Source: Vreelandella hamiltonii
GTDB lineage: Bacteria; Pseudomonadota; Gammaproteobacteria; Pseudomonadales; Halomonadaceae
Direction of reading: 5' to 3'
Assembly (NCBI RefSeq): GCF_014651775.1
Contig: NZ_BMXN01000004.1
Location: 124,001 to 188,000 of the forward strand
DNA: 64,000 bases
The position numbers were made by a program, and so were the translations under genes. Shown in pieces: positions 47,105 to 55,044 of the stretch. The notes under the pieces are model-generated. The model saw only the letters and a program-made list of their open reading frames with translations, had not been told where the DNA came from and did not search any database. Each line of letters starts with the position of its first letter. The first letter of the stretch is position 1.

Positions 47105-47281
47105 TTAGTGGCCTTCTGCCTTCAAACGGTTGATCTCTTCCAAAAGCGCTTCGGCTTCGGCGGTCAGGGTGGCATTGGCACGCATGTCGCCGTTGCGCGA
47201 CGCCTGCATGGCCTCGGTGAGCTTGCGTTCGTAGGCCTGTTGAAGTTTCTTCTTGGGGTCGCGCTTGAAGAGTCCGAACAT
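47105..47281 (-). CDS. DUF6435-family small protein
   Basis: Small protein of 58 residues with the DUF6435 start MFGLFKRDPKKKLQQAYERK, then an acidic amphipathic helix (ATLTAEAEALLEEINRLK). Family members are charged cytoplasmic helical proteins of unknown function. SD AGGAGG lies 6 nt before the ATG. Its stop is 3 nt before the ChaN-like start. Confidence 0.85.
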   Translation of the reverse strand: MFGLFKRDPKKKLQQAYERKLTEAMQASRNGDMRANATLTAEAEALLEEINRLKAEGH

Positions 47282-47387
47282 GAGCTGCCTCCTATCGTGT
47301 GTATATTATTTGTATAGGTTTTGGGGGCTCATGTCGAGGTTTTGACAAGCAAAGCATTTAACAAGCAGAACAATAGGAGAGGATGCA

Positions 47388-47903
47388 TCACGCTGCACAC
47401 GTGGCCAGAAACCGCGTGAAATCCGCCAAGATGACATCCAGGCTTTGGTGCAGCCGATGGTCGTCATCCACCATGCGCAGCGAGAGCCGCTGGCGCTGGG
47501 CGTGCTCGATGACCGGGCCTGGCAGCACCACGTCGTCCTGCCAACCATGGATCACATGGGTGTGTCGGGCCTGAATGAAAGGGGAGGTTTCCGGGTAGCG
47601 GGGCATGCCGAGTGCGGGAGCCAACAGGAAGCAGCCCAGCATGGGCGTCTCGGCACTCAGTGCCGCACTGATCCAGCCGCCCAGGCTAGACCCTGCCAGA
47701 ATGCATCGGGATGGGTCGTCGCCTCGGGCATTCAGCGTCTCACGCAGGTGGCTCAAGCGTGCCGCCGGCTCGCTCATGCCGCGATAATCCATGACCACGG
47801 GCTCGCAGTCATCCACGTGTTCCGCGACGCCTTTCAGCGCTTGTATCTTCAGGGCGCCTGGGCCGCTCTCCAAGCCGTGGGAAAGAAAGACCGTCATCAT
47901 CAT
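47388..47903 (-). CDS. YqiA-like alpha/beta hydrolase
   Basis: Small hydrolase of 171 residues in the YqiA/RsbQ-like group. Start MTVFLSHGLESGPGALKIQAL, the nucleophile in CILAGSSLGGWISAAL, acid in VIHGWQDDVVLPG, and base in MVDDDHRLHQSL. It is cytoplasmic. The first ATG after the stop of the entericidin gene (4 nt gap) is at 47903, with two further in-frame ATGs directly after it. Coupling to the lipoprotein gene is likely. Confidence 0.83.
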   Translation of the reverse strand: MMMTVFLSHGLESGPGALKIQALKGVAEHVDDCEPVVMDYRGMSEPAARLSHLRETLNARGDDPSRCILAGSSLGGWISAALSAETPMLGCFLLAPALGMPRYPETSPFIQARHTHVIHGWQDDVVLPGPVIEHAQRQRLSLRMVDDDHRLHQSLDVILADFTRFLATCAA

Positions 47904-47907
47904 GGGG

Positions 47908-48039
47908 TTATTCCGCCGAGCGCTGAATGGCGGCGCCACCCCGCTCGATATCCTGACCCATGCCACGAACCGTATTACATCCGCTGATGACCAGCAGGGT
48001 CGACATCAAGAGTATGCCAAGCAGCATGGAGCGTTTCAT
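47908..48039 (-). CDS. Entericidin-like lipoprotein
   Basis: A lipoprotein of 43 residues: signal MKRSMLLGILLMSTLL, lipobox VISGC with the Cys at 21, then NTVRGMGQDIERGGAAIQR, the classical EcnA/EcnB motif. Such peptides sit in the membrane and are linked to a stress-controlled bacteriolytic or antidote function. The stop is 4 nt before the hydrolase start. Too short for routine calling. Confidence 0.9.
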   Translation of the reverse strand: MKRSMLLGILLMSTLLVISGCNTVRGMGQDIERGGAAIQRSAE

Positions 48040-48332
48040 GAGCGTGTCCTCAGTGGGGCCCATCCCCGAGAGTGGGGCATTCGATGTATAACATAAGCGT
48101 TAACGAGAGGGCTCGCCACTGGTCGTTCTGACTGTGTGACACAAACGGCGTTGGCAGGCTAAAAATGCGCTAGACGCATTTGTCTCATGTGTCAGTTTTA
48201 TACAGGTTTCGAGTCGTCGGTGGGCTGGATTGGCATAGCAGGGTGGTTTATTTATTTTCATATGTATTTGTTTTTTGTTTACTTTTCTATTTTTTAAAAG
48301 TTTTGGCCTGGCTGATGCATTATCATGGTCAG
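48040..48332. other. Upstream region of the GGA-rich RNA
   Basis: AT-rich region with TATCAT (48321-48326) as a possible -10 and a weak -35. I looked for a GacA upstream sequence (TGTAAG-N6-CTTACA) and did not see one. TGTGACACA lies near 48140. No gene is supported. Confidence 0.5.
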
Positions 48333-48556
48333 TAGCATGAACTGCCTCGGGTTCACAGGGAGTGACCCCTTTCTTTATCGACAGTGTGGGCAGGCTAACA
48401 GGCAGTCAAGGAGGGCAGGACGCCCAGAAAGCATCAAGGACGTGTAGGGACATCGAGCCTGCTCACTCTTGCCAGCACCTGGATGTGCTGGCCATCAAGG
48501 CCAAGGATCGGCAGCGATGCAAAACAGCCATCTCGCGTTTGTGGGATGGTTTTTTT
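48333..48556 (+). ncRNA. Candidate CsrA/RsmA-sequestering sRNA (RsmZ/CsrB-type)
   Basis: About 224 nt of non-coding transcript ending in an intrinsic terminator. Eight GGA trinucleotides occur between 48359 and 48546, and five of them are ANGGA (at 48359, 48410, 48438, 48448 and 48505). Two are placed in loops of stable hairpins: GGGC-AGGAC-GCCC (48413-48425) and GCCAGCAC-CTGGAT-GTGCTGGC (48471-48492). This architecture is that of the Rsm/Csr RNAs that titrate CsrA. No plus-strand gene lies upstream for over 5 kb, so this terminator must end an RNA starting nearby. The 5' end is inferred from a TATCAT -10 and is approximate. Alternatively it is a leader of the small gene at 48734. Confidence 0.6.
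48528..48556 (+). terminator. Intrinsic terminator of the GGA-rich RNA
   Basis: CCATCTCGC pairs with GTGGGATGG (two G-U pairs) across GTTT, followed by seven T residues. Strong, with no plus-strand gene ending here. Confidence 0.85.
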
Positions 48557-48616
48557 GCGTTATTTTTGTTTTCTCAAGTAACTGATTTTAGATAATTTTA
48601 CAAATCCATCCCTGCG

Positions 48617-48676
48617 TCTGTACAGTAATGGTACAGATGGGCGCAGTGTTTTGGTCTATCCTGTCGTGTAGACCAA
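48617..48676. promoter_or_regulatory. Two inverted repeats before the small membrane-protein gene
   Basis: TCTGTAC (48617-48623) with GTACAGA (48631-48637) is one 7-bp repeat, and TTGGTCTA (48651-48658) with TAGACCAA (48669-48676) is a second, 8-bp repeat. They are 13 nt apart and could be operators or leader hairpins. No known regulator site is recognised. Confidence 0.45.
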
Positions 48677-48733
48677 ATTTCAGCGGTGAGAAGACGTCAA
48701 CGCAACGGCCGCACACTGACAGGGACACGCGTT

Positions 48734-48865
48734 ATGGCGATGGTATTGATGTTATGCATGTTCGTGCTCTTCTTGGGGTTTTCGGGGGTAGGCCTGTATA
48801 TGGCGTTCAAGACGTCATTTTCAGGGGGCCTGGAAGAGCGTGACGACATGCCACCTGATATGTAA
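48734..48865 (+). CDS. Small single-helix membrane protein
   Basis: A 43-residue protein with one hydrophobic helix, starting MAMVLMLCMFVLFLGFSGVG, then a short charged tail (GGLEERDDMPPDM). The N-terminus is outside or at the membrane and the tail is acidic. AGGGA lies about 11 nt before the ATG, so the start is only moderately supported. A bidirectional terminator follows at 30 nt. Function is unknown; its upstream region carries inverted repeats and the GGA-rich RNA. Confidence 0.6.
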   Translation: MAMVLMLCMFVLFLGFSGVGLYMAFKTSFSGGLEERDDMPPDM

Positions 48866-48895
48866 GTCCTCCCTTGCAAGACATCCGTCCCAATG

Positions 48896-48923
48896 CAAAA
48901 CGCCCGCTATTGCGGGCGTTTTG
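48896..48923. terminator. Bidirectional intrinsic terminator
   Basis: A 12-bp perfect stem CAAAACGCCCGC/GCGGGCGTTTTG with a TATT loop. It is shared by the small plus-strand gene and gltS (minus). Confidence 0.9.
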
Positions 48924-50393
48924 CTATCCGATGTTTACTTGCCTTGCCATCGACCCTTGCCATCGACCCTTGCCACGGTCGGGCACCATCCTGCCAAAGT
49001 AGAGCAATCCGAATGCCAGCCAACCGACGGTCAGTATGGCGGTCAATCCCAGCACGGCGGGTGCGCCAAACTGGGCAATCAGCGGTAACGCGGCGGCGGT
49101 GAACAGGCCGCCCCCCACCACGGGTTCGAACATCAGCTGTTTGTAGCCAAAACTCTCCAGTGCGCCGGACTTGTTCTTGGGGTCTGCCATGCGCATCAGC
49201 AACAGCCCGGTGACGGTCACCCCCATGGATTGGCCGAAGTCACCAATACCGCGTTCGAACCAGTTCTCGGGGATCACGCGAGGGGCGATCACGATCAGCA
49301 CGAACAAGCCCCAGGCAATCCCGGCCAGTGCCAGCAGCAGGAACGGGATGAAGTAATCACCCAGCGTGGTCAGCGAAAGCGTCGCGAGGGCGGCCACGAT
49401 GGTGAAATCCAGCGCGGTGCCCGCAATACGTGACATGGTGCGGGTGGATACGTGCCGTTCCAGCCTAAAGCGCATGACACATAGCTGTACGATCACCCCG
49501 CCAATCATGGCAATGGGAAACAGCGGCACGTGGGCGAGTATTTCCAGCCCGCCGTCGCGTGCCCAGGTCATCTGCTCTACCCACTGCAGGCCTGTCAGCA
49601 GCAGCCAGCCAATCACGATGGCGATGCCCACCAGCCCGATATGCAGGCTCAATGGGTCGGTGGTGCCTGCTTCTTGTGCCAGATCCTTCTTGAATTCGCT
49701 GAACTCTTCTGTAGAGGGGCGTTCGTCTTCACGCAGGCTTTCATCCGGCTGGTCTTCTTCACGGGTGGGTTTGACCACGCCTCTGCGTGCCGCGATGTTG
49801 ATCATCACCGTGCCGATCAACACCCCCGAAACGATGCCGACGGTGGCCAGGCCCAGCGCCAGGTCGGCGCCTTCCTCAAAGCCGAGGTCGGCGAAGGTGT
49901 CGGCCATGCCTGCGGCGGTGCCGTGCCCGCCTTCGAAACCGATTTCAATCAGTGCCCCCACCATGGGGTTCATGTTGAACATGGGAACCAGTACCAGCAA
50001 AGCAAGGCTGAGACCTACCACATACTGGCCCCACGCCATGGTCTGGCCCACCACGACCTGCGGCCCTGCACGTAACCAGATGGTGCGCAGCCCAGGGATG
50101 GCCTTGCCGATGAACAGGGCAGCAAAGACGACGTTGATCAGCAGCCCAGGCAGCGCCGACCAGCTCTCCTGGACGTAAGCGGGGAACAACCCGGGGCTTT
50201 CTTCGAACAGTGTGGGCATGAAGCGCCCGATGACATCGGGGCCAAGCAACAGCAGGAGCAGCCCGCCAATCACCGAACTGGGAAGAAACAGGCGGCGCAG
50301 CCAGGGTAGCCAAAGGCGCAGCGCATTGCTGACCAGCAGCACCAGCGCAATGAGCACCAGCGCGATAAACAGTTCACCTACGGTCATGGTCAT
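48924..50393 (-). CDS. Sodium:glutamate symporter-like protein (GltS family)
   Basis: Membrane protein of 489 residues with about ten to twelve helices. GltS-like features: SSVIGGLLLLLLGPD, the re-entrant GFEGGHGTAAGMADTF (about residues 150-165), and the second GEFGGNxGxT-type region LFEPVVGGGLFTAAALPL. A highly charged central loop (about 210-250) divides two halves. It should import glutamate or a similar acid with Na+. The C-terminal tail has been changed by a 13-bp duplication (see repeat entry). SD AGGAG 7 nt before ATG. Confidence 0.87.
   Translation of the reverse strand: MTMTVGELFIALVLIALVLLVSNALRLWLPWLRRLFLPSSVIGGLLLLLLGPDVIGRFMPTLFEESPGLFPAYVQESWSALPGLLINVVFAALFIGKAIPGLRTIWLRAGPQVVVGQTMAWGQYVVGLSLALLVLVPMFNMNPMVGALIEIGFEGGHGTAAGMADTFADLGFEEGADLALGLATVGIVSGVLIGTVMINIAARRGVVKPTREEDQPDESLREDERPSTEEFSEFKKDLAQEAGTTDPLSLHIGLVGIAIVIGWLLLTGLQWVEQMTWARDGGLEILAHVPLFPIAMIGGVIVQLCVMRFRLERHVSTRTMSRIAGTALDFTIVAALATLSLTTLGDYFIPFLLLALAGIAWGLFVLIVIAPRVIPENWFERGIGDFGQSMGVTVTGLLLMRMADPKNKSGALESFGYKQLMFEPVVGGGLFTAAALPLIAQFGAPAVLGLTAILTVGWLAFGLLYFGRMVPDRGKGRWQGSMARQVNIG
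48943..48968 (+). repeat. 13-bp tandem duplication at the 3' end of gltS
   Basis: CTTGCCATCGACC occurs twice in perfect tandem and seven bases begin a third copy. Deleting one copy would give the minus-strand frame ending ...GRWQGK and a TAA at 48935-48937. The duplication thus replaces the last residue by SMARQVNIG and moves the stop to 48924. Confidence 0.9.
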
Positions 50394-50485
50394 CTCATCG
50401 CTCCTTGATGATCCGAAAAGGGTAATGAGATAAACGTAGTGCCAATCAAATGAAAGCGCTATGGCGTTCAGGCGTCGAACAGCGC

Positions 50486-51025
50486 CTAGCCCATCCAGTA
50501 AAGGCTCAGTAACGCAAACCCGTAGCCCATGGCAGCACCGGCCAACACGTCACTGGCATAGTGCAGGCCCAGGCCTACTCTTGAAATCGAGATGATCAAG
50601 GCAAGCGGTAACACGATCGGTAGCAGCCAGGGCGTGTGGCTGGCCACCAGGACGCTGAACATCACGGCATGCATGGTATGACCACTGGGAAAACTGTAGC
50701 GGTCTCGGGCAGGTTCGCCGCAGTGGACGCCCCCCAGGTAGGTGATGAAAGGGCGTTCGCGACACAGCCGAGTTTTCACCAGCTTATAGACCAGAATCGC
50801 CAGCAGCGCGATCAGTGAGTATTGCCACATGCGCCATAGGCCGTCCGCTTGCAGCCACGGCTGAGCTGCAATCAGTAGTACCCAAACGGGCCAATCACCC
50901 AGTTTGCTGGCCGTCTGGAGCGTCAGACGCCAGGGGCGGTAAAGCGAGAGATGCGTCACGCGCTGGCAAAAGCGCCACTCCCACAGGTCAAGACGATCGA
51001 ATACGACAAGCGGGCGAGCTCGCAT
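50486..51025 (-). CDS. PAP2-family membrane phosphatase
   Basis: Protein of 179 residues with about five helices. The three PAP2 motifs are complete: K-x6-RP (KTRLCRERP), PSGH (FPSGHTMHAV) and SR-x5-H-x3-D (SRVGLGLHYASD). It dephosphorylates lipid phosphates such as phosphatidate or undecaprenyl-PP at the periplasmic face. Its start lies 38 nt inside the upstream glycosyltransferase gene, so both are one operon under the PHO-box array. SD AGGAGG precedes ATG 51025. Confidence 0.9.
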   Translation of the reverse strand: MRARPLVVFDRLDLWEWRFCQRVTHLSLYRPWRLTLQTASKLGDWPVWVLLIAAQPWLQADGLWRMWQYSLIALLAILVYKLVKTRLCRERPFITYLGGVHCGEPARDRYSFPSGHTMHAVMFSVLVASHTPWLLPIVLPLALIISISRVGLGLHYASDVLAGAAMGYGFALLSLYWMG

Positions 51026-52151
51026 GGCGGGCCTCCTGGGCATGGTGCAGGTAACGTAGAAATTGCTCGGCAATGCCCGACCAGCTCTGTTCCAGTGCGC
51101 GCAGGCGGGCGACTCTTCCTAGTCGTGCGTAATCGGCAGGGTGCTGGCACAGCGTGACCGCTGCGTGTTGAAAGCCCAGCGCATCGTCGGTCGCCACGGT
51201 GATGCCGTTATGACCACTGTGAATCAGTTCTGCGCTGGCTGCGTGGCGAAACGCCACGACTGCCAGGCCGCTGGCCATGGCTTCGGTCACTACGTTGCCC
51301 CAGGTTTCGGACAGCGAGGGAAACACGAACATGTCGGCGCTGGCGTAGTGGCGGGCCAGCGAGTGCTTGTCCACAAATCCGGTGAAGTGGGCTTCTGGCA
51401 AGGCTTTTTGCAGCTGGCTGCGGGCCGGGCCGTCGCCCACGATGACCTGCGCCATATCGGGGCGAGCGCTGCGCATGGCTTGCAGCGTTTCCTGCAGGAG
51501 CGAAAGGTTCTTCTCGGGTGCCAGGCGCCCCACGTACAGGGCCACCGGTTGATGCTCGCTGACCCCCCACTGCTGACGCAGCGCGAGGTCGCGGTGGGCA
51601 GGGGAGAAGCGCTCGCCGTCGATGCCCCGGGAAAGCACCTGCACGTCTTTGATGCCATCCTGGCGCAGCGCCACGGCTTGCTGCTGGGTAGGCACCAGGG
51701 TGAGGGCGCAGCCATTGTGGAAATAGCGCAAATAGCGTCGTGTCGCTTTGGCCAGCCAGGCAACGCCATAATCTTGGCAGTAATGGTCGAAGTTGGTATG
51801 CCAACCGGCCACCAGCGTCAATTCCAGGCGCTGGGCTGCCTGGCGGGCCGCCCAGCCCAAGGGGCCCTGGGTTGCCAGATAGACGACGTCCGGGCGGTAT
51901 TGCTGCCAAAAGCGCTGAAGCTTCCCAGGGCGGGCAAAGCCTACCTGAACGTCGGTATAGTTAGGCAGTGCAAACCGCTTGACCTGAAGTTCCTGGGTGG
52001 CGCACGCAGCGCTACCAGGTTGACGCGGCGCCGGGCGTATCACGTCCACTGTGATGCCCAGCAACAGCAGTTCACGACACAGCCGGTTCAGCGTGTGCGC
52101 GACGCCGTTGATTTCCGGTGACCATGTTTCGCTGACGATACAGAGTCGCAT
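50988..52151 (-). CDS. GT4 glycosyltransferase, probably for lipid glycosylation
   Basis: GT-B glycosyltransferase of 387 residues. The N-domain starts MRLCIVSETWSPEINGVAHT, then HTNFDHYCQDYG; the C-domain has LYVGRLAPEKNL, VGDGPARSQL, FPSLSETWGNVVTEAMASG (EX7E) and WSG. This start is typical of the SQD2/mannosyl-type GT4s that build glycolipids. It begins an operon with the PAP2 phosphatase. Four PHO-box repeats lie 49 nt upstream, so it should be made under phosphate limitation, in agreement with replacement of phospholipid by glycolipid. Confidence 0.87.
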   Translation of the reverse strand: MRLCIVSETWSPEINGVAHTLNRLCRELLLLGITVDVIRPAPRQPGSAACATQELQVKRFALPNYTDVQVGFARPGKLQRFWQQYRPDVVYLATQGPLGWAARQAAQRLELTLVAGWHTNFDHYCQDYGVAWLAKATRRYLRYFHNGCALTLVPTQQQAVALRQDGIKDVQVLSRGIDGERFSPAHRDLALRQQWGVSEHQPVALYVGRLAPEKNLSLLQETLQAMRSARPDMAQVIVGDGPARSQLQKALPEAHFTGFVDKHSLARHYASADMFVFPSLSETWGNVVTEAMASGLAVVAFRHAASAELIHSGHNGITVATDDALGFQHAAVTLCQHPADYARLGRVARLRALEQSWSGIAEQFLRYLHHAQEARHASSPACRIRSS

Positions 52152-52199
52152 GAGCGATTCATCCCTTTATCACGTTTAGCGCCATGGTGAGGCCCAACA

Positions 52200-52239
52200 G
52201 TGACACCGAGGCGACAGCCAGGTGAACAAGCGATGACAC
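52200..52239 (-). promoter_or_regulatory. PHO-box array of the glycosyltransferase/PAP2 operon
   Basis: On the minus strand: GTGTCAT, TGTTCAC, CTGTCGC, GTGTCAC, each 7 nt with exactly 4 nt between (period 11). Consensus PHO-box half is CTGTCAT. The array points toward the glycosyltransferase, with 48 nt between its 3' edge and the ATG. Two PhoB dimers could bind. Confidence 0.75.
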
Positions 52240-52327
52240 GCAATGTGCCCTGTCTTGTGCCGCAGGAAGCAAGTATCGTTACATATACCAGGAAAGTGAC
52301 TTGACCCTGACGAAAGGAACCCAGTCC

Positions 52328-53959
52328 ATGACCTCACGACACTTTGTTACTCCATGCGCCATTGCGGGTGCACTCATGATCTCGTCATCGGCCGTGATGG
52401 CCGACGAGACCTTTACCCTGACGATCTATCACACCAACGACCTGCATGGCCGCACGGATGCTTACCCGGCCCTGGTGGCCACCTTGAACGAGGCCCGGGA
52501 GGCCTATGGCGAGGGGTTGCTGCTGGATGCGGGGGATATCTTCTCCGGGACGCTCTACTTCAACGAATTTCAGGGCCAGGACGCGCTGACCTTCATGAAC
52601 CTGATGGGCTACGACGCGTTCGTGCCGGGGAATCATGAGTTCGACCTGGGTGACCCTGAGACCGGTCATCAGGCGTTGGCGGCGTTCTTTGCAGGGGCAG
52701 ACTTCCCCATTTTAGGCGCCAACCTGGACTTTTCGGCGTCTCCCGAGTTTGCCGAGCGCCTCGGGGAGAGCATCACGGCCGACCCCCAGGCGGGGTATCT
52801 CTATGACGGCATGATCCTCGAACATCAGGGGGAGCGTATCGGGATCTTCGGATTGAGCACCCAGGATAGCGACGCCATCTCCAGCCCGGGCCAGGTCACC
52901 ATTGGTGAGTACCGTCAGGCGGCCGAAGCGATGGTCGAGGCGCTCGAAGCGCAGGGAGTCAACAAGATCATCGCGCTCACGCATCTGGGCTACGACAGCG
53001 ACCCCCGCGTCGGTAACGACCTGCTGCTGGCAGAGCAGGTCGAGGGGATCGACGTCATCATCGGGGGTCATAGCCATACGCGGGTCGCCCCGCCTGCGCT
53101 GCTGACCGAGCACTGGCCAGCGCCCACCGCGGTAGGGCAGGCAGGTGAGTATGGCCAGCACCTGGGAGTCATGCAGGTGACCTTCGATGCCGATGGCGTG
53201 GTCCAGGAGGTCAGCGGTGAGCTGCTGGCCACCGACGAGCGCACGCCGGATGCGGCTGCGCTGGCGCGCTTGGCGCCCTATACCGAGGCCATCGAAGCAC
53301 TGCGTGACGAACAGGTAGGTGCGAAGGCGATTCTGGCGCTGCCCAACCCTCGTCATGGCCAGGGCGATGCGCTGAGCGTACGCGCCAACGAAACGGCGCT
53401 GGGCAACCTGATTGCCGACGGTCAGCTCCATGCAGCGCGCAAGGTGGTACCGGACACCCTCATGGCGCTACAGAACAGCGGCGGTATTCGTGCAGCGCTG
53501 CCACAAGGGGATATCACCGTGGGTGACCTGATCGCCGTGCAGCCGTTCGGTAACCGTTTGACGCTGCTGGAAGTCACTGGTGCCGAGCTGCTGGAAACCT
53601 TCGAAATTGCGCTGACCAATGCGCCGGACGAAAGCGGTGGCTTCCTGCAGGTGTCCGAAGGCACGCGGCTCACCTACGACAGCCGTCAGCCCGCAGGCGA
53701 GCGTCTCATCAGCCTAGAGGTGAACCGCGAAGGTGCCATGCAGGCGATCGATCCGGACAAGACCTATACCGTGGCCACCAACAACTTCACAGCGGCTGGT
53801 GGCGATGGTCACACGGCACTGGGGGCGGCCCACGACGATGGCCGCCATACCATCGTGGGCCATACCGATTGGGAGATGTTGCGTGATCATGTGGTGTCTC
53901 GTGGCGAGGTGTTCTATCAGCCCGAGGGTCGCATTGTGGATATTGCCCAGGACGAATAG
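52328..53959 (+). CDS. Periplasmic 5'-nucleotidase / UshA-type phosphoesterase
   Basis: Protein of 543 residues with a signal peptide (ends SSAVMADE). The calcineurin-like metal sites are NDLHGR, LLLDAGD, PGNHEFD and GGHSH; the C-terminal 5'-nucleotidase domain starts about residue 350 and contains NSGGIRAALPQGDI and the substrate-stacking NNFTAAGGDGHT. It hydrolyses nucleotides and so recovers phosphate and nucleosides. It is convergent with ugpC, 30 nt away. Phosphate regulation is plausible because it is flanked by Pho-boxed operons, but no plus-strand PHO box is seen. SD AGGA 8 nt before the ATG. Confidence 0.92.
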   Translation: MTSRHFVTPCAIAGALMISSSAVMADETFTLTIYHTNDLHGRTDAYPALVATLNEAREAYGEGLLLDAGDIFSGTLYFNEFQGQDALTFMNLMGYDAFVPGNHEFDLGDPETGHQALAAFFAGADFPILGANLDFSASPEFAERLGESITADPQAGYLYDGMILEHQGERIGIFGLSTQDSDAISSPGQVTIGEYRQAAEAMVEALEAQGVNKIIALTHLGYDSDPRVGNDLLLAEQVEGIDVIIGGHSHTRVAPPALLTEHWPAPTAVGQAGEYGQHLGVMQVTFDADGVVQEVSGELLATDERTPDAAALARLAPYTEAIEALRDEQVGAKAILALPNPRHGQGDALSVRANETALGNLIADGQLHAARKVVPDTLMALQNSGGIRAALPQGDITVGDLIAVQPFGNRLTLLEVTGAELLETFEIALTNAPDESGGFLQVSEGTRLTYDSRQPAGERLISLEVNREGAMQAIDPDKTYTVATNNFTAAGGDGHTALGAAHDDGRHTIVGHTDWEMLRDHVVSRGEVFYQPEGRIVDIAQDE

Positions 53960-53989
53960 TCACTTCATCGCCCTGGGCAAGCGGCAGGC

Positions 53990-55042
53990 TCAGCCGGTGC
54001 GCTGCCCGGTGGTGGCATTGAACGGGTGCAGAGCACCGGCGGTGACGTACAGATTGAGCGTCTCGCCCTCCTGAACGGGGGGCTGGCCTGCGGTCTTCAG
54101 TACCGTAGGCTGTTGGCGGTCGGCCAGATGCACGTAGAGGTGGCTTTCGGCCCCGGCTGCTTCGTACAGCATCAGCGTGGCTCGTAGCGCGATATGCGGC
54201 TCGGCAGGCGGTGTCAGCAGCATGTCATCCGGGCGAATACCCAGGGTGTCCGTGCCTTCCGGCAGCTGGCTCAGTATCCCTTCATGATCCTGGGGGGCCA
54301 GATACGCCAGCGGCAGGATGTTCATGGCAGGGGAGCCGATGAACTGGGCCACGAACAGCGTGGCAGGGCGCGTGTAAATCTCCATGGGCGTGCCTACCTG
54401 CTCGATATTGCCTGCGTTCAGCACCACCAGGCGGTCGCCCAGGGTCATCGCTTCGAGCTGGTCGTGGGTGACGTACAGGCTGGTGGTCTTTAGGCGACGC
54501 TGCAGCTGCTTGATCTCGACGCGCATCTGCACCCGCAGCTTGGCATCCAGGTTGGAGAGCGGCTCGTCGAACAGGAAGGCCGAGGGCTCGCGTACCAGTG
54601 CGCGTCCCATGGCCACGCGCTGGCGCTGGCCACCTGAAAGCTTGCGCGGTTTGCGCTCCAGGTACTCCTCGATTTCCAGCATTTTGGCGGCAGCGCGCAC
54701 GCGCTGGTCGATGTCATGCTTCTTGAAACCGCGGTTCTTCAGGCCGTAGGCCAGGTTGTTGTAGACCGTCATGTGAGGGTAGAGCGCATAGTTCTGGAAC
54801 ACCATGGCGATGTCCCGTTCGGCTGGCTCCAGCCGATTGACCACCCGCTCGCCGATCTTCAACGTGCCTTCGGTAATGGTTTCCAGCCCGGCCACCATGC
54901 GCAGCAGGGTCGATTTACCGCAGCCGGAAGGCCCCACCAGAACCACGAATTCACCATCTTCGATGTGCAGGTCGATGCCTTTGACGGCTGCCACGTTACC
55001 GGCGTAGGTTTTCTTCAGCCCTTCCAGGGTAATGCTGGCCAT
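53990..55042 (-). CDS. ugpC: Glycerol-3-phosphate ABC transporter ATPase (UgpC)
   Basis: ABC ATPase of 350 residues. Walker [13 protein letters not shown]-loop [10 protein letters not shown], signature [14 protein letters not shown], Walker [13 protein letters not shown]-loop VTHDQ and the regulatory TOBE/OB part (about 240-350). It is of the MalK/UgpC subgroup and is last in the order ugpB-A-E-C. ATG 55042, 2 nt after ugpE. Confidence 0.94.
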   Translation of the reverse strand: MASITLEGLKKTYAGNVAAVKGIDLHIEDGEFVVLVGPSGCGKSTLLRMVAGLETITEGTLKIGERVVNRLEPAERDIAMVFQNYALYPHMTVYNNLAYGLKNRGFKKHDIDQRVRAAAKMLEIEEYLERKPRKLSGGQRQRVAMGRALVREPSAFLFDEPLSNLDAKLRVQMRVEIKQLQRRLKTTSLYVTHDQLEAMTLGDRLVVLNAGNIEQVGTPMEIYTRPATLFVAQFIGSPAMNILPLAYLAPQDHEGILSQLPEGTDTLGIRPDDMLLTPPAEPHIALRATLMLYEAAGAESHLYVHLADRQQPTVLKTAGQPPVQEGETLNLYVTAGALHPFNATTGQRTG

Positions 55043-55044
55043 GG

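Noticed and set aside
48040-48332. GacA upstream sequence before the GGA-rich RNA
   Set aside because: I looked for TGTAAG-N6-CTTACA and saw only poor partial matches; not annotated.
48617-48637. LexA (SOS) box
   Set aside because: CTGT and ACAG arms are present but the distance between them does not fit the 20-nt SOS box.
52240-52327. PHO box on the plus strand for the 5'-nucleotidase
   Set aside because: No 11-nt repeated TGTCA pattern in the plus direction; only the minus-strand array at 52200-52239 fits.
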